Positions 1-7,902 of a DNA stretch of 42,018 bases are shown here, one piece after another. Position numbers and translations under genes: made by a program. The notes under the pieces were generated by a model. It worked only from the letters and a program-made list of their open reading frames with translations, ran no database searches and was not told the DNA's origin. Origin of the DNA: Bacteroidales bacterium. Its GTDB lineage: Bacteria; Bacteroidota; Bacteroidia; Bacteroidales; UBA932. The stretch covers positions 1 to 42,018 of the forward strand of contig JAGBTG010000002.1 in NCBI GenBank assembly GCA_017631435.1, given 5' to 3'. Position 1 is the first letter of the stretch; each line of letters starts with the position of its first letter.

Positions 1-40
1 CGGATAAAATGAGAGATAGAAGATCTATCTCCATTATCCG
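1..40. repeat. imperfect palindrome at the window edge
   Basis: The first 40 bases fold on themselves. CGGATAA at the left end pairs with TTATCCG at the right end, and an inner GAGATAGA/TCTATCTC stem closes on an AGA loop, with small bulges between. No T-run follows on the plus strand, so it is not an obvious terminator. The gene to the left is outside the window, so its role cannot be judged. Confidence 0.4.
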
Positions 41-100
41 AACTGCGGCTACTGCATATACTATATGATACAGTATAAGGTAATCTCAAAAAATATAAAA

Positions 101-143
101 AAGAGGCTGTATTCCTTGGAAAAGTCTTAGAATACAGCCTCTT
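101..143 (-). terminator. rho-independent terminator downstream of yicC
   Basis: A perfect 14-bp stem (AAGAGGCTGTATTC with its complement, 101-114 and 130-143) encloses a 15-nt loop. Read on the minus strand it is followed by a T-rich tail, so it most likely ends the yicC transcript about 28 nt after the stop codon. A short T-rich stretch on the plus side means it may work in both directions. Confidence 0.8.
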
Positions 144-170
144 TGCTTTTGACCAGGTTGTGTTGCTTTT

Positions 171-1031
171 TTAAAGGATATTCAGGCTCTGCTCCTTTAT
201 TTTCTCAAGTTCGTCTTTCATGCGTACAACCCATTTCTGGATATCGGCATGGTTGGCCTTTGAGCCCATGGTGTTTATCTCGCGGCCCATCTCCTGTGCA
301 ATGAAACCGAGTTTTTTGCCCGGGTAAGGCTCTGTGTTGATGGTCTCCATAAAGTATTTGCAGTGCTGGCGGAGGCGTACTTTCTCCTCGTTTATGTCCA
401 GCTTCTCCACATAGAATACTATCTCCTGCTCAAGGCGGTTGGCATCCGGGGTGATTCCAAGCTCATCTATGCGGGCTTTGATACGCTCTTTCACAGCCTC
501 AACGCGGCTTGCCTCAAATTTTTCAACCTCTGCAACAAAAGACTCTATAAGTGCTACGCGGGAGGTTACATCGTTGTAAAGGATCTCGCCCTCTTTTGCG
601 CGGAAATCATTGAGTGCTGCCACAGCGTTGTGGATTGCCTGTTCAAGGGAGTTCCAGCTCTCCTCTGTCATCTCTTGCTTTTTTACATCTACAACATCCG
701 GCATTTTAAGGATTGCCTGGAGGATGGTGTCTGTGCATACCGGGAAGCCGAGTTCCTTTATCTGGTTGAGGTAACTGTCAAATATCTCCCTGTTTATCTG
801 TTTTGCCTGGGCAGTTGCGTTCTGCTCCATTGTTGCAAAAAGGTCTATGTTTCCTCTCTGGAGCTCTTTTGCTATGTGTTGTCTTACAGCCATTTCCTTA
901 TCTCTTGGGATAAGTGAGCTCTTGATGCTGATGTCGGCATTCTTTCCGTTGAGGGAACGGATCTCTATAATTATTTTGCTGTCGGGAAGAAGGCATTCTG
1001 CCTTTCCGTAGCCTGTCATTGATCTTACCAT
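171..1031 (-). CDS. yicC: YicC family endoribonuclease (YicC_N / DUF1732)
   Basis: This 286-residue protein matches the YicC family over its full length. It opens with the family signature MVRSMTGYGKAE and ends with the DUF1732 region, seen as KKLGFIAQEMGREINTMGSK followed by a KDELEKIKEQ helix. Family members are cytoplasmic hexameric endoribonucleases; the E. coli protein promotes decay of certain small RNAs. Length and start agree with the family. It diverges from glnS, with about 64 bp between the two start codons holding a promoter for each. A strong terminator follows. Identification is secure; the RNA targets in this organism are unknown. Confidence 0.95.
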   Translation of the reverse strand: MVRSMTGYGKAECLLPDSKIIIEIRSLNGKNADISIKSSLIPRDKEMAVRQHIAKELQRGNIDLFATMEQNATAQAKQINREIFDSYLNQIKELGFPVCTDTILQAILKMPDVVDVKKQEMTEESWNSLEQAIHNAVAALNDFRAKEGEILYNDVTSRVALIESFVAEVEKFEASRVEAVKERIKARIDELGITPDANRLEQEIVFYVEKLDINEEKVRLRQHCKYFMETINTEPYPGKKLGFIAQEMGREINTMGSKANHADIQKWVVRMKDELEKIKEQSLNIL

Positions 1032-1044
1032 TGAAATCTTATTT

Positions 1045-1076
1045 TCTGCAAATGTAAGGATATTTTACTATATTTG
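1045..1076 (+). promoter_or_regulatory. glnS promoter (Bacteroidetes type)
   Basis: A TATATTTG -7 element (1069-1076) matches TAnnTTTG, with a weak TCTG -33 element 20 bp upstream (1045-1048). The predicted start near 1082 lies downstream of the in-frame TTG at 1078. That favours the ATG at 1096 as the true glnS start. Confidence 0.55.
1049..1056 (-). promoter_or_regulatory. yicC -7 promoter element
   Basis: On the minus strand, 1056-1049 reads TACATTTG, an exact TAnnTTTG element about 18 bp before the yicC ATG. It overlaps the glnS promoter region, so the two genes are served by overlapping divergent promoters. No clear -33 element was found. Confidence 0.45.
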
Positions 1077-1095
1077 CTTGTTAATTTTTACTACT

Positions 1096-2766
1096 ATGGA
1101 AGAAGTTAAAAACGAGGTGGCGCAGGAGCGTCAGTTGAACTTTATTGAAGAGATTGTTGAAAACGATTTGGCAACAGGAAAACATGAGAGCATTCTTACC
1201 CGTTTTCCACCGGAGCCAAACGGTTATTTGCATATAGGTCACGCAAAGAGTATCTGCCTTAACTTTGGTCTTGCAAAGAAATATGGCGGAAAGACAAACA
1301 TCCGTTTTGATGATACCAACCCTACCAAAGAGGATGTTGAGTATGTTGATTCAATCAAGCAGGATGTGAAATGGCTTGGCTTTGAGTGGGCCAACGAGTT
1401 TTATGCTTCAGATTATTTTGAACAGCTTTATGTTTGGGCACAGGAGCTTATCAAAAAGGGTCTTGCATATGTTGATGACCAGAGCCAGGAGGAGATCAGG
1501 GCTACCCGCGGTACCGTTAACCAGCCGGGAATCAACAGCCCTTACAGAGACCGTAGCGTTGAGGAGAACTTGAGGTTGTTTGAGGAGATGCGTCAGGGCA
1601 AATACAAGGAGGGAGAGAAGGTGTTGCGTGCAAAGATTGATATGGCTCACCCTAACATGATGTTTAGGGATCCTCTTATGTACAGAATCAACTATTCACA
1701 CCACCATAGGACAGGTGACAAGTGGTGCATCTACCCAATGTACGACTATGCTCACGGACAGAGCGATTCAATTGAGGGTATCACACACTCAATCTGTACA
1801 CTTGAGTTTGACGTGCACCGTCCTTTGTACGACTGGTTCATTGAGAAACTTGAGATTTTCCCTTCTCACCAGTACGAGTTTGCCCGCTTGAACCTTACAT
1901 ACACTGTAATGAGCAAGCGCAAGCTTCTTGAACTTGTGAAGAACAACTATGTACGCGGCTGGGATGACCCTCGTATGCCAACCATCTGCGGTATCCGCCG
2001 TAGAGGTTATACCCCTGAGAGTATCCGTCTGTTTGCAGAGAAAGTGGGTGTTGCAAAACGTGACAACACAATTGACCTTTCATTGCTTGAGTGGTGTGTA
2101 AGGGAGGATTTGAATAAGCGCGCAAACAGATATATGACAGTGCTTGACCCTATCAAACTTGTCATCACCAACTGGGAGGACGGCAAAGTTGAGGAGTTCC
2201 AGGCACCTCTTAACCCTGCTGATCCCGACGGTCCAAAACGTACAGTGAAGTTTGCAAAGGAACTTTACATTGAGCGTGACGACTTTATGGAGGAGCCGCC
2301 TAAGAAATATTTCCGCTTGAAACCGGGTGGAGAGGTTCGTATGAAATACACCTACATCATCAAATGTGAGGAGGTTGTAAAGGATGAGAACGGCAACATT
2401 GTTGAAATCCGTTGTACATACGACCCTACTTCTAAACCAGGTGCAGGTGAGTGGCGTTCAGTTAAGGGTACTATCCACTGGGTTGCCTGCTCTGAGGCCA
2501 AGGAGATTGAGGTGAGACTTGTAGACCGTTTGTTTACCGAGCCTTTCATGGATGCAATACCTGAGGGTACAGACTACAAGGATTACTTGAATCCGGATTC
2601 AATGAACATAATTACCGGTTACGCAGAGCCTGCATTGCTTGAGGACAACAGCGGCATTGCAGTTCAGTTTGAGCGTCTCGGTTACTTTGTAAAAGACCAG
2701 GATTCAACTCCAGAGAAGTTTGTCTTCAACAAGACAACCGGTTTGAAGGATACATTCAAGAAGTAA
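1096..2766 (+). CDS. glnS: glutaminyl-tRNA synthetase
   Basis: This is a class I aminoacyl-tRNA synthetase of about 556 residues, close to the 554 of E. coli GlnRS. It charges tRNA-Gln with glutamine in the cytoplasm. The HIGH signature is at residues 46-49 (GYLHIGHAKS) and the KMSKS-type loop is VMSKRK at about 271-276. The stretch TNIRFDDTNPTKED is characteristic of GlnRS rather than non-discriminating GluRS. The C-terminal half is the two-barrel anticodon-binding domain. An in-frame TTG at 1078 would add six residues, but the ATG at 1096 fits both the family and the promoter. A strong terminator follows, so it is probably monocistronic. Its presence implies Gln-tRNA is made directly. Confidence 0.96.
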   Translation: MEEVKNEVAQERQLNFIEEIVENDLATGKHESILTRFPPEPNGYLHIGHAKSICLNFGLAKKYGGKTNIRFDDTNPTKEDVEYVDSIKQDVKWLGFEWANEFYASDYFEQLYVWAQELIKKGLAYVDDQSQEEIRATRGTVNQPGINSPYRDRSVEENLRLFEEMRQGKYKEGEKVLRAKIDMAHPNMMFRDPLMYRINYSHHHRTGDKWCIYPMYDYAHGQSDSIEGITHSICTLEFDVHRPLYDWFIEKLEIFPSHQYEFARLNLTYTVMSKRKLLELVKNNYVRGWDDPRMPTICGIRRRGYTPESIRLFAEKVGVAKRDNTIDLSLLEWCVREDLNKRANRYMTVLDPIKLVITNWEDGKVEEFQAPLNPADPDGPKRTVKFAKELYIERDDFMEEPPKKYFRLKPGGEVRMKYTYIIKCEEVVKDENGNIVEIRCTYDPTSKPGAGEWRSVKGTIHWVACSEAKEIEVRLVDRLFTEPFMDAIPEGTDYKDYLNPDSMNIITGYAEPALLEDNSGIAVQFERLGYFVKDQDSTPEKFVFNKTTGLKDTFKK

Positions 2767-2786
2767 TCTTATTTGAAACATGATAG

Positions 2787-2820
2787 GCGGGTGCCCTGTG
2801 GGGGGTGCCCGCTTTTTTTT
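2787..2820 (+). terminator. glnS terminator
   Basis: A stem of about 10 bp starting with GCGGG/CCCGC and containing two G.U pairs closes on a short loop. It is followed by eight T residues, 20 bp after the glnS stop codon. Confidence 0.85.
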
Positions 2821-2896
2821 ATTCCTCTTCCCGACAGGTGTATACTTTATGGATGCTGGATGAAAAATACCCCATACATGCCCGGTGCCAGGAAAA

Positions 2897-3084
2897 AGTT
2901 GCCTGCAGGCACAAAACACGCCTTATATGTGCCCGGTATCACTACTGCGGGCACATATACATGGTGGAACATGCCCAACTGCCGGTAATAGTTGCTTGCG
3001 GGCACAAAATATGCCTTATATGTGCCCACCGGTACTGCTGCGGGCACAAATGTGTGGTGAAATGTGCCCAGGGACCGGGAATGA
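2897..3084. repeat. two tandem copies of a ~93-bp palindrome-rich unit
   Basis: Copy 1 (2897-2989) and copy 2 (2990-3084) align almost throughout. Both start AGTTGC and carry GGCACAAAA, then CCTTATATGTGCCC, then CTGCGGGCACA, then ATGCCC or GTGCCC, and end in CCGG. Each unit therefore has alternating GGGCACA and TGTGCCC half-sites that can form hairpins. Confidence 0.7.
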
Positions 3085-3236
3085 TTCCTGCAATTCACCG
3101 TGGGCAGAGACCCTGTCGGGAGTACTTTCTGAGAGGGGGTAGCGCCCACGGCAAAACAAATCTGTTGCATCGTGGGCATGCATATTGGTTACAGATGCTT
3201 CAGTGGTATATGGTTGCCCACGGTGAATTGCAGGAA
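3085..3236. repeat. 152-bp element with perfect 22-bp terminal inverted repeats
   Basis: The left arm (3085-3106) begins TTCCTGCAATTCACC. The right arm (3215-3236) is its exact reverse complement over 22 bp. Inside, a second pair GCCCACG/CGTGGGC forms an inner inverted repeat. There is no transposase gene inside. A target-site duplication is not evident beyond 2 bp. It may be a MITE-like element, a relic of one, or simply a large palindrome. Confidence 0.6.
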
Positions 3237-3324
3237 GAGTGTGCAGATTTTTACAGGAAGTCTTAATGGGCAATTGGAGGGTGTATAAAAGAGGCCTATT
3301 CAAAATGTAGCCTTTATGAATGAG

Positions 3325-3355
3325 TACCCCCGTCAGATAGACTTCTGGCGGGGGT
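3325..3355. terminator. hairpin, possible terminator
   Basis: A 12-bp stem (TACCCCCGTCAG with CTGGCGGGGGTA, one G.U pair) closes on an 8-nt loop. It is followed on the plus strand by TATATTTCTTTT. It lies beyond the 3' end of the convergent DUF805 gene, but the T-rich side faces the wrong way for that gene. Confidence 0.5.
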
Positions 3356-3410
3356 ATATTTCTTTTGAGAGGGACTTTTGAGTCAGCCCCCTGTTTGTAT
3401 TGTTGTAGGA

Positions 3411-3752
3411 TTATGCTTTTGGATCTTCTCCGTACTGGTTTGCTCCGGTGTTACCCTCTTTGCAAAGCCATACGAAGATAAGGATGATATTTACGATAGG
3501 GATAAAGAAAAGCAACTGGCACCATCCGCTCTTGTTGATATCATGTAGTCTGCGTGCTGTGACTGCAAAGCCTGGAATAAGGGTGGCAATGCAAAATATC
3601 CATGTAAGCGGATCCCATATAAGTCCTAAAACAGTGTTGATTATTGCGTAAAACAGGCTGAAGAACCAAAACTCGGATCTGCGGGCCCTGCCATTGAATG
3701 AAGCGTATTTGTTCTTGATTACATCAAGAAAATACATCTTGAATTCGTTCAT
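3411..3752 (-). CDS. DUF805 family inner-membrane protein
   Basis: This 113-residue protein fits the DUF805 (YhaH-like) family. It has an N-terminal stretch with FNGRARRSEFWFF, then hydrophobic segments at about 29-42, 50-64 and 80-94. The conserved loop TARRLHDINKSGW is at about residues 65-77. These are small cytoplasmic-membrane proteins of unknown biochemical function, sometimes linked to stress responses. The length is normal and the fold appears complete. It diverges from nfo, with 83 bp between the starts. Confidence 0.9.
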   Translation of the reverse strand: MNEFKMYFLDVIKNKYASFNGRARRSEFWFFSLFYAIINTVLGLIWDPLTWIFCIATLIPGFAVTARRLHDINKSGWCQLLFFIPIVNIILIFVWLCKEGNTGANQYGEDPKA

Positions 3753-3835
3753 AGTATTAAGTGTTATGTGATTATTTTATTGTGCCAAGTTAACTAAATT
3801 TCTTAAATTAGCGAAAAAAAACAGGAGATATCATT

Positions 3836-4678
3836 ATGAAATATATAGGAGCACATGTGAGTGCAAGCGGAGGGGTGTGGAATGCACCGGTTAATGCGCA
3901 CAATATTGGGGCAACTGCTTTTGCATTGTTTACAAAGAACCAGAAGCAGTGGGTGGCAAAACCCCTTACAGATGAGGAGATAGGACTGTTCAAGGAGAAT
4001 TGCGCTAAGTTCGGCTATACTGCGGCACAGATTCTTCCGCATGACAGTTATCTTATAAATTTGGGAAGTCCAAGAGAAGAGGGACTGCAGAAATCGAGGG
4101 CGGCATTCATAGAGGAGATGCACCGCTGTGAACAGCTTGGCCTTGACAGGCTGAATTTCCATCCGGGCAGCCATTTGAAGGAGATTTCGGTGGATGAGTG
4201 TCTGGCAACAATTGCCCATTCAATCAATCTTGCGCTGGATAAAACGGAGGGTGTTACAGCTGTGATTGAGAATACTGCAGGGCAGGGGAGCAACCTCGGT
4301 TATACTTTTGAGCAGATTGCCCAGATTATTGAGCAGGTTGAGGACAAGAGCCGTGTAGGTGTGTGTATTGATACTTGCCACAGTTTTGCAGCCGGATACG
4401 ACCTTTCAACAGAACTTGGATTCACTCAGGTGTTTGAGCATTTTGAGAATGTGATTGGATTCAAATATCTTAAGGGAATGCACCTCAACGATGCAATGAA
4501 GCCGCTTGCCAGCAAGGTTGACCGTCACAGTACCCTTGGCAACGGAGTGCTTGGTATGGTGCCGTTTGAGATGATTATGAAGGATTCCCGTTTTGATGGA
4601 ATTCCTCTTATTCTGGAGACCCCTGATCCCGATATTTGGGCGCAGGAACTTGATATGTTGAGGAGTTTTGAGAAATAA
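3836..4678 (+). CDS. nfo: endonuclease IV (AP endonuclease)
   Basis: This is a class II apurinic/apyrimidinic endonuclease of 280 residues. It cuts 5' to abasic sites in base-excision repair and uses three zinc ions. All nine zinc ligands known from E. coli Nfo are present at the same residue numbers: H69, H109, E145, D179, H182, H216, D229, H231 and E261. The start is supported by the family N-terminus [13 protein letters not shown]. An AGGAG sequence sits 8 nt before the ATG, which is stronger than most leaders here. It precedes recG on the same strand, 103 bp away, so the two repair genes may share a transcript. Confidence 0.97.
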   Translation: MKYIGAHVSASGGVWNAPVNAHNIGATAFALFTKNQKQWVAKPLTDEEIGLFKENCAKFGYTAAQILPHDSYLINLGSPREEGLQKSRAAFIEEMHRCEQLGLDRLNFHPGSHLKEISVDECLATIAHSINLALDKTEGVTAVIENTAGQGSNLGYTFEQIAQIIEQVEDKSRVGVCIDTCHSFAAGYDLSTELGFTQVFEHFENVIGFKYLKGMHLNDAMKPLASKVDRHSTLGNGVLGMVPFEMIMKDSRFDGIPLILETPDPDIWAQELDMLRSFEK

Positions 4679-4680
4679 TC

Positions 4681-4784
4681 CTGCAGGGGAAGAAGAAATG
4701 TCTTCAGGGGAAAAAGAAATGTCTGCGGGGGAGAATGAAATATTTGTCGGGAAGAAAAAATGTCTGTAGGGGAAGAAAATTATG
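4681..4784. repeat. five tandem 21-bp purine-rich repeats abutting the recG start
   Basis: Five units of 21, 21, 21, 20 and 21 bp follow one another without a gap from 3 bp after the nfo stop codon to the recG ATG. The core is CTGCAGGGGAAGAAGAAATGT. The last unit contributes the start codon itself, so copy-number change would alter the recG leader only. Confidence 0.8.
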
Positions 4785-6893
4785 GGTGTTCTTGATACTG
4801 AAATAAAATTTTTGACTGGAATTGGTCCCAAGAGGGCTGAACTGCTGGAGAAGGAACTGGGGATTTCCACGTTCAGGGATTTGCTGTACTTTTTCCCGTT
4901 CCGGTATATAGACCGCAGCAAGGTGTATACTATACGGGAGCTGCAGCCCACTATGGCTTATATTCAGGTGAGGGGGAAGATTGTGAGTGCCGCAATGGCT
5001 GGTGATTCTCCAAAGAGCAAGCGCTTTGTGGCTGTGCTTCAGGATCCTACGGGTCGTATTGAACTGGTGTTCTTTAAGGGAGTGAAGTGGATTCAGGAAA
5101 AGATTAAGGTGGGGCAGGAGTATATTGCCTTTGGAAAACCGTCTGAGTTCAATGGGGTGATAAATATGGTGCATCCCGAGCTGAACCTCCCTACGGATGA
5201 GATAATGTACGGCGGAAGTGCCATGATGGGGGTATATCCCAGCACCGAGAAGCTCAAGAACAGCGGCATAGGCAACAAGCAGATTTCAAAGTTCCAGCTT
5301 ACAATTCTGGAGAAGTATCTGAATTCTATTCCCGACAGCCTTCCTCCTTATATCATTCAGAAGAAAGGGCTGTGTACCTTGCAGGAGGCTTTGCGGAATA
5401 TCCATTTTCCTACCGATAATGCCACTTTGGCCCGCGCGCAGCACAGACTGAAATTTGAGGAACTTTTCTACCTGCAACTGGGGCTTCTGAAACAGAAGAG
5501 CATCCGTATGCGCAATGAAGGGGGTATCCTTATGCCCAAGGTGGGTGATGCGTTCAACAAGTGCTATTCTTCTCTCCCTTACCCGCTTACAGGGGCGCAG
5601 AAAAGGGTGATAAAGGAGATGCATGCAGATATGAAGAGCGGCAAGCAGATGAACCGCCTGCTGCAGGGTGATGTGGGAAGCGGCAAGACTCTGGTGGCGG
5701 TACTGTGTTCACTTCTGGCGGTTGACAACGGGTATCAGGCCTGCATTATGGCCCCTACGGAGGTGCTTGCGCAGCAGCATTTTAAGGGGATTTCTGAGTT
5801 GCTTGCCCCAACGGGAGTATCTGTTGCGCTGCTTACGGGAAATACCAAGACTAAAGAGAGAAAAGAACTCCTGCCGGCACTGGCTGCTGGAGAGATAAAG
5901 ATATTGGTTGGAACCCATGCCCTTATTGAGGAGGTGGTGGTGTTCAGAAATCTTGGCCTGGCTGTAATTGACGAGCAGCACCGCTTTGGAGTGGAGCAGC
6001 GTTCACGCCTGTGGGACAAATCTGCCGTTCCCCCTCATGTTCTGGTGATGACCGCTACCCCTATTCCGCGTACCCTGGCAATGACCCTCTACGGAGATCT
6101 TGATGTCTCTGTGTTGGATGAGCTTCCTCCGGGAAGAAAGCCGGTGCAGACAATACACGCTACAGAGGCACAGCGGGGGAGGATATTTGCATTCATGAAG
6201 GAGCAGATTGCTGCCGGAAGACAGATTTTTGTGGTGTACCCTCTCATTAAGGAGAGCGAGAAGATGGATTACAAGAATCTGCAGGAGGGGTACGAGACCA
6301 TAATACAGGAGTTTCCGGCTCCAAAATACATTACTGCCGTTGTGCACGGCAAGCAGAAGAACGAGGACAAGCAGCACGATATGAACCTGTTTGCCCAAGG
6401 ACGTGCCCATATCCTTGTGGCAACGTCGGTTATTGAGGTGGGTGTGAATGTGCCAAATGCTTCCGTTATGATTATTGAGAGCGCCGAGCGCTTTGGCCTT
6501 AGCCAGCTGCACCAGCTTCGCGGCCGTGTGGGGCGAGGCAGCGAAAAATCTTACTGTATCCTAATGACCGGTTACAAAGTGAGCAAGGAGAGCCGCCAGA
6601 GGATAGACCTCATGTGCCAGACCGGCGACGGCTTTGAACTTGCGGAGGCCGATTTGCGTATGCGTGGCCCGGGCGACCTTGAGGGCACCAGCCAGAGCGG
6701 TCTTGCAATGGATCTCCATATCTCCAACCTTGCCAAAGATTCCCAGATTCTGGAAGATGCCCGCCAGCTGGCTCTCGCCGTACTGGAATCAGATCCCCTG
6801 ATGCAGCATCCGGCAAATGCCCTTCTGCGTACCCAACTTGATGTGCTGAAGAAAGACGGCAAGGCCCCAACGGACTATTCCCAGATCAGTTAA
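4782..6893 (+). CDS. recG: ATP-dependent DNA helicase RecG
   Basis: This 703-residue protein is a full-length RecG, a superfamily 2 helicase that remodels stalled replication forks and branch-migrates Holliday junctions. The N-terminal wedge domain opens with FLTGIGPKRAELL and contains DLLYFFPFRYIDRS. The helicase has Walker A QGDVGSGKT at about 295-303, the RecG-type DEQH box at 397-400, MTATPIPRTLAMT and the motif VI arginine finger QLRGRVGRG. Upstream lies a 21-bp minisatellite ending on the start codon. Downstream is a clear terminator 7 bp after the stop codon. Confidence 0.97.
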   Translation: MGVLDTEIKFLTGIGPKRAELLEKELGISTFRDLLYFFPFRYIDRSKVYTIRELQPTMAYIQVRGKIVSAAMAGDSPKSKRFVAVLQDPTGRIELVFFKGVKWIQEKIKVGQEYIAFGKPSEFNGVINMVHPELNLPTDEIMYGGSAMMGVYPSTEKLKNSGIGNKQISKFQLTILEKYLNSIPDSLPPYIIQKKGLCTLQEALRNIHFPTDNATLARAQHRLKFEELFYLQLGLLKQKSIRMRNEGGILMPKVGDAFNKCYSSLPYPLTGAQKRVIKEMHADMKSGKQMNRLLQGDVGSGKTLVAVLCSLLAVDNGYQACIMAPTEVLAQQHFKGISELLAPTGVSVALLTGNTKTKERKELLPALAAGEIKILVGTHALIEEVVVFRNLGLAVIDEQHRFGVEQRSRLWDKSAVPPHVLVMTATPIPRTLAMTLYGDLDVSVLDELPPGRKPVQTIHATEAQRGRIFAFMKEQIAAGRQIFVVYPLIKESEKMDYKNLQEGYETIIQEFPAPKYITAVVHGKQKNEDKQHDMNLFAQGRAHILVATSVIEVGVNVPNASVMIIESAERFGLSQLHQLRGRVGRGSEKSYCILMTGYKVSKESRQRIDLMCQTGDGFELAEADLRMRGPGDLEGTSQSGLAMDLHISNLAKDSQILEDARQLALAVLESDPLMQHPANALLRTQLDVLKKDGKAPTDYSQIS

Positions 6894-6900
6894 AAGCAGT

Positions 6901-6928
6901 AAAGGTGACATCCCGGTCACCTTTTTTT
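6901..6928 (+). terminator. recG terminator
   Basis: A perfect 9-bp stem AAAGGTGAC/GTCACCTTT with the loop ATCCCG is followed by a T-run, 7 bp after the recG stop codon. Confidence 0.9.
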
Positions 6929-6945
6929 GTGTGAAGATGCATTCC

Positions 6946-7803
6946 CTCCCGGTTTTGTGGCGTTTGCCGGGACATTTTCTTTCCGGTGCTGAAGTTTCTC
7001 CCGGTTTTGTGGCGTTTCCCGGGACATTTTCTTTTTGCGGTGGCGGTTTCTCCTGGTTTTTGTGCTATTTCCGGGATGTTTTGCTGCTGTGGGGGATTTT
7101 GTCCTGGTTTTGGTGCTATTTCCGGGATGTTTTGCTGCGGTGATGCGTTTTGTCCATGAAATCGGGGTAAAATGAGGATATTTTGTTGCGGCAGGAGATT
7201 CCCTCCATGTTTTGGGGGTATTTTCGGGATATTTTGCCGCGGTGATGTGTTTTGTCCATGAAATCGGGGTAAAATGAGGATATTTTGTTGCGGCAGGGAA
7301 TTTCCTCCATGTTTTGGGGGTATTTCCGGGATGTTTTGTTGCGGTGATGCGTTTTGTCCATGAAATCGTGGTAAAATGAGGATGTTTTGTTGCGGCAGGG
7401 AATTTCCTCCATGTTTTGGGGGTATTTCCGGGATATTTTGCAGTGGTGATGTGTTTTGTCCATGAAATCTGGGGAAAATGAGGATATTTTGCTGCGGCAG
7501 GGAATTTTGTCCATGTTTTGGGGGTATTTTCGGGATATTTTGCAGTGGTGATGTGTTTTGTCCATGAAATCTGGGGAAAATGAGGATATTTTGCTGCGGC
7601 AGGGAATTTCCTCCATGTTTTGGGGGTATTTTCGGGATATTTTGCAATGGTGATGTGTTTTGTCCATGAAATCTGGGGAAAATGAGGATGTTTTGTTGCG
7701 GCAGGAGATTCCCTCCATGTTTTGGGGGTATTTCCGGGACATTTTCTTTCTGCGGTGGCGGTTTGTCCTGGTTTCGGTGCTATTTCCGGGATATTTTGCG
7801 GCA
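6946..7803. repeat. higher-order tandem repeat, 51-bp monomers in 102-bp dimers
   Basis: The core holds six units of exactly 102 bp starting at 7143, 7245, 7347, 7449, 7551 and 7653. Each 102-bp unit is itself two diverged 51-bp monomers, one starting GTCCATGAAATC and the other CTCCATGTTTTGG, both ending near TTTTG-GCGG. Older, more diverged single monomers (CTCC-GGTTTT...CCGGGA) flank the core on both sides, giving about 17 monomers in all. The plus strand is strongly G/T-rich with GGGGG runs. There are no unique spacers, so it is not a CRISPR array. Confidence 0.88.
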
Positions 7804-7902
7804 AGAGTAATTATGTCCTGGAAATGGCTGCGGATTGAACAAAAATAATTATGGGAAAATTCCTCAATTTTTATTACCTTGCAAAGTTTTAATTTGATTT
7901 TT

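Larger units (their letters stand above)
2767..3410. other. gene-free, repeat-rich gap between glnS and the DUF805 gene
   Basis: No convincing gene lies in these 644 bp. Open frames occur on both strands but overlap each other, have no family resemblance, and follow the repeat structure. The gap contains the glnS terminator, a tandem pair of roughly 93-bp units (2897-3084), an element with 22-bp terminal inverted repeats (3085-3236), and a hairpin at 3325-3355. Confidence 0.7.
6894..7902. other. 1-kb gene-free gap between recG and pdxA
   Basis: Apart from the recG terminator and the repeat array at 6946-7803, nothing gene-like is seen. The last 100 bp (7804-7902) are AT-rich and should hold the pdxA promoter, but no clean TAnnTTTG element stands out. 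Three long minus-strand frames cross the region. They are artefacts of a repeat whose period is a multiple of three. Confidence 0.7.

Noticed and set aside
1078-1095. TTG start for glnS
   Set aside because: It lies before the predicted transcription start and adds residues absent from the family; the ATG at 1096 is preferred.
2773-3303. Several overlapping open frames in the gap after glnS
   Set aside because: They overlap on both strands, are rich in Cys, His and Gly from the repeat units, and match no family; the stretch is better explained by repeats.
6946-7803. CRISPR array
   Set aside because: The units are contiguous tandem repeats with no unique spacers, and no cas gene is nearby.
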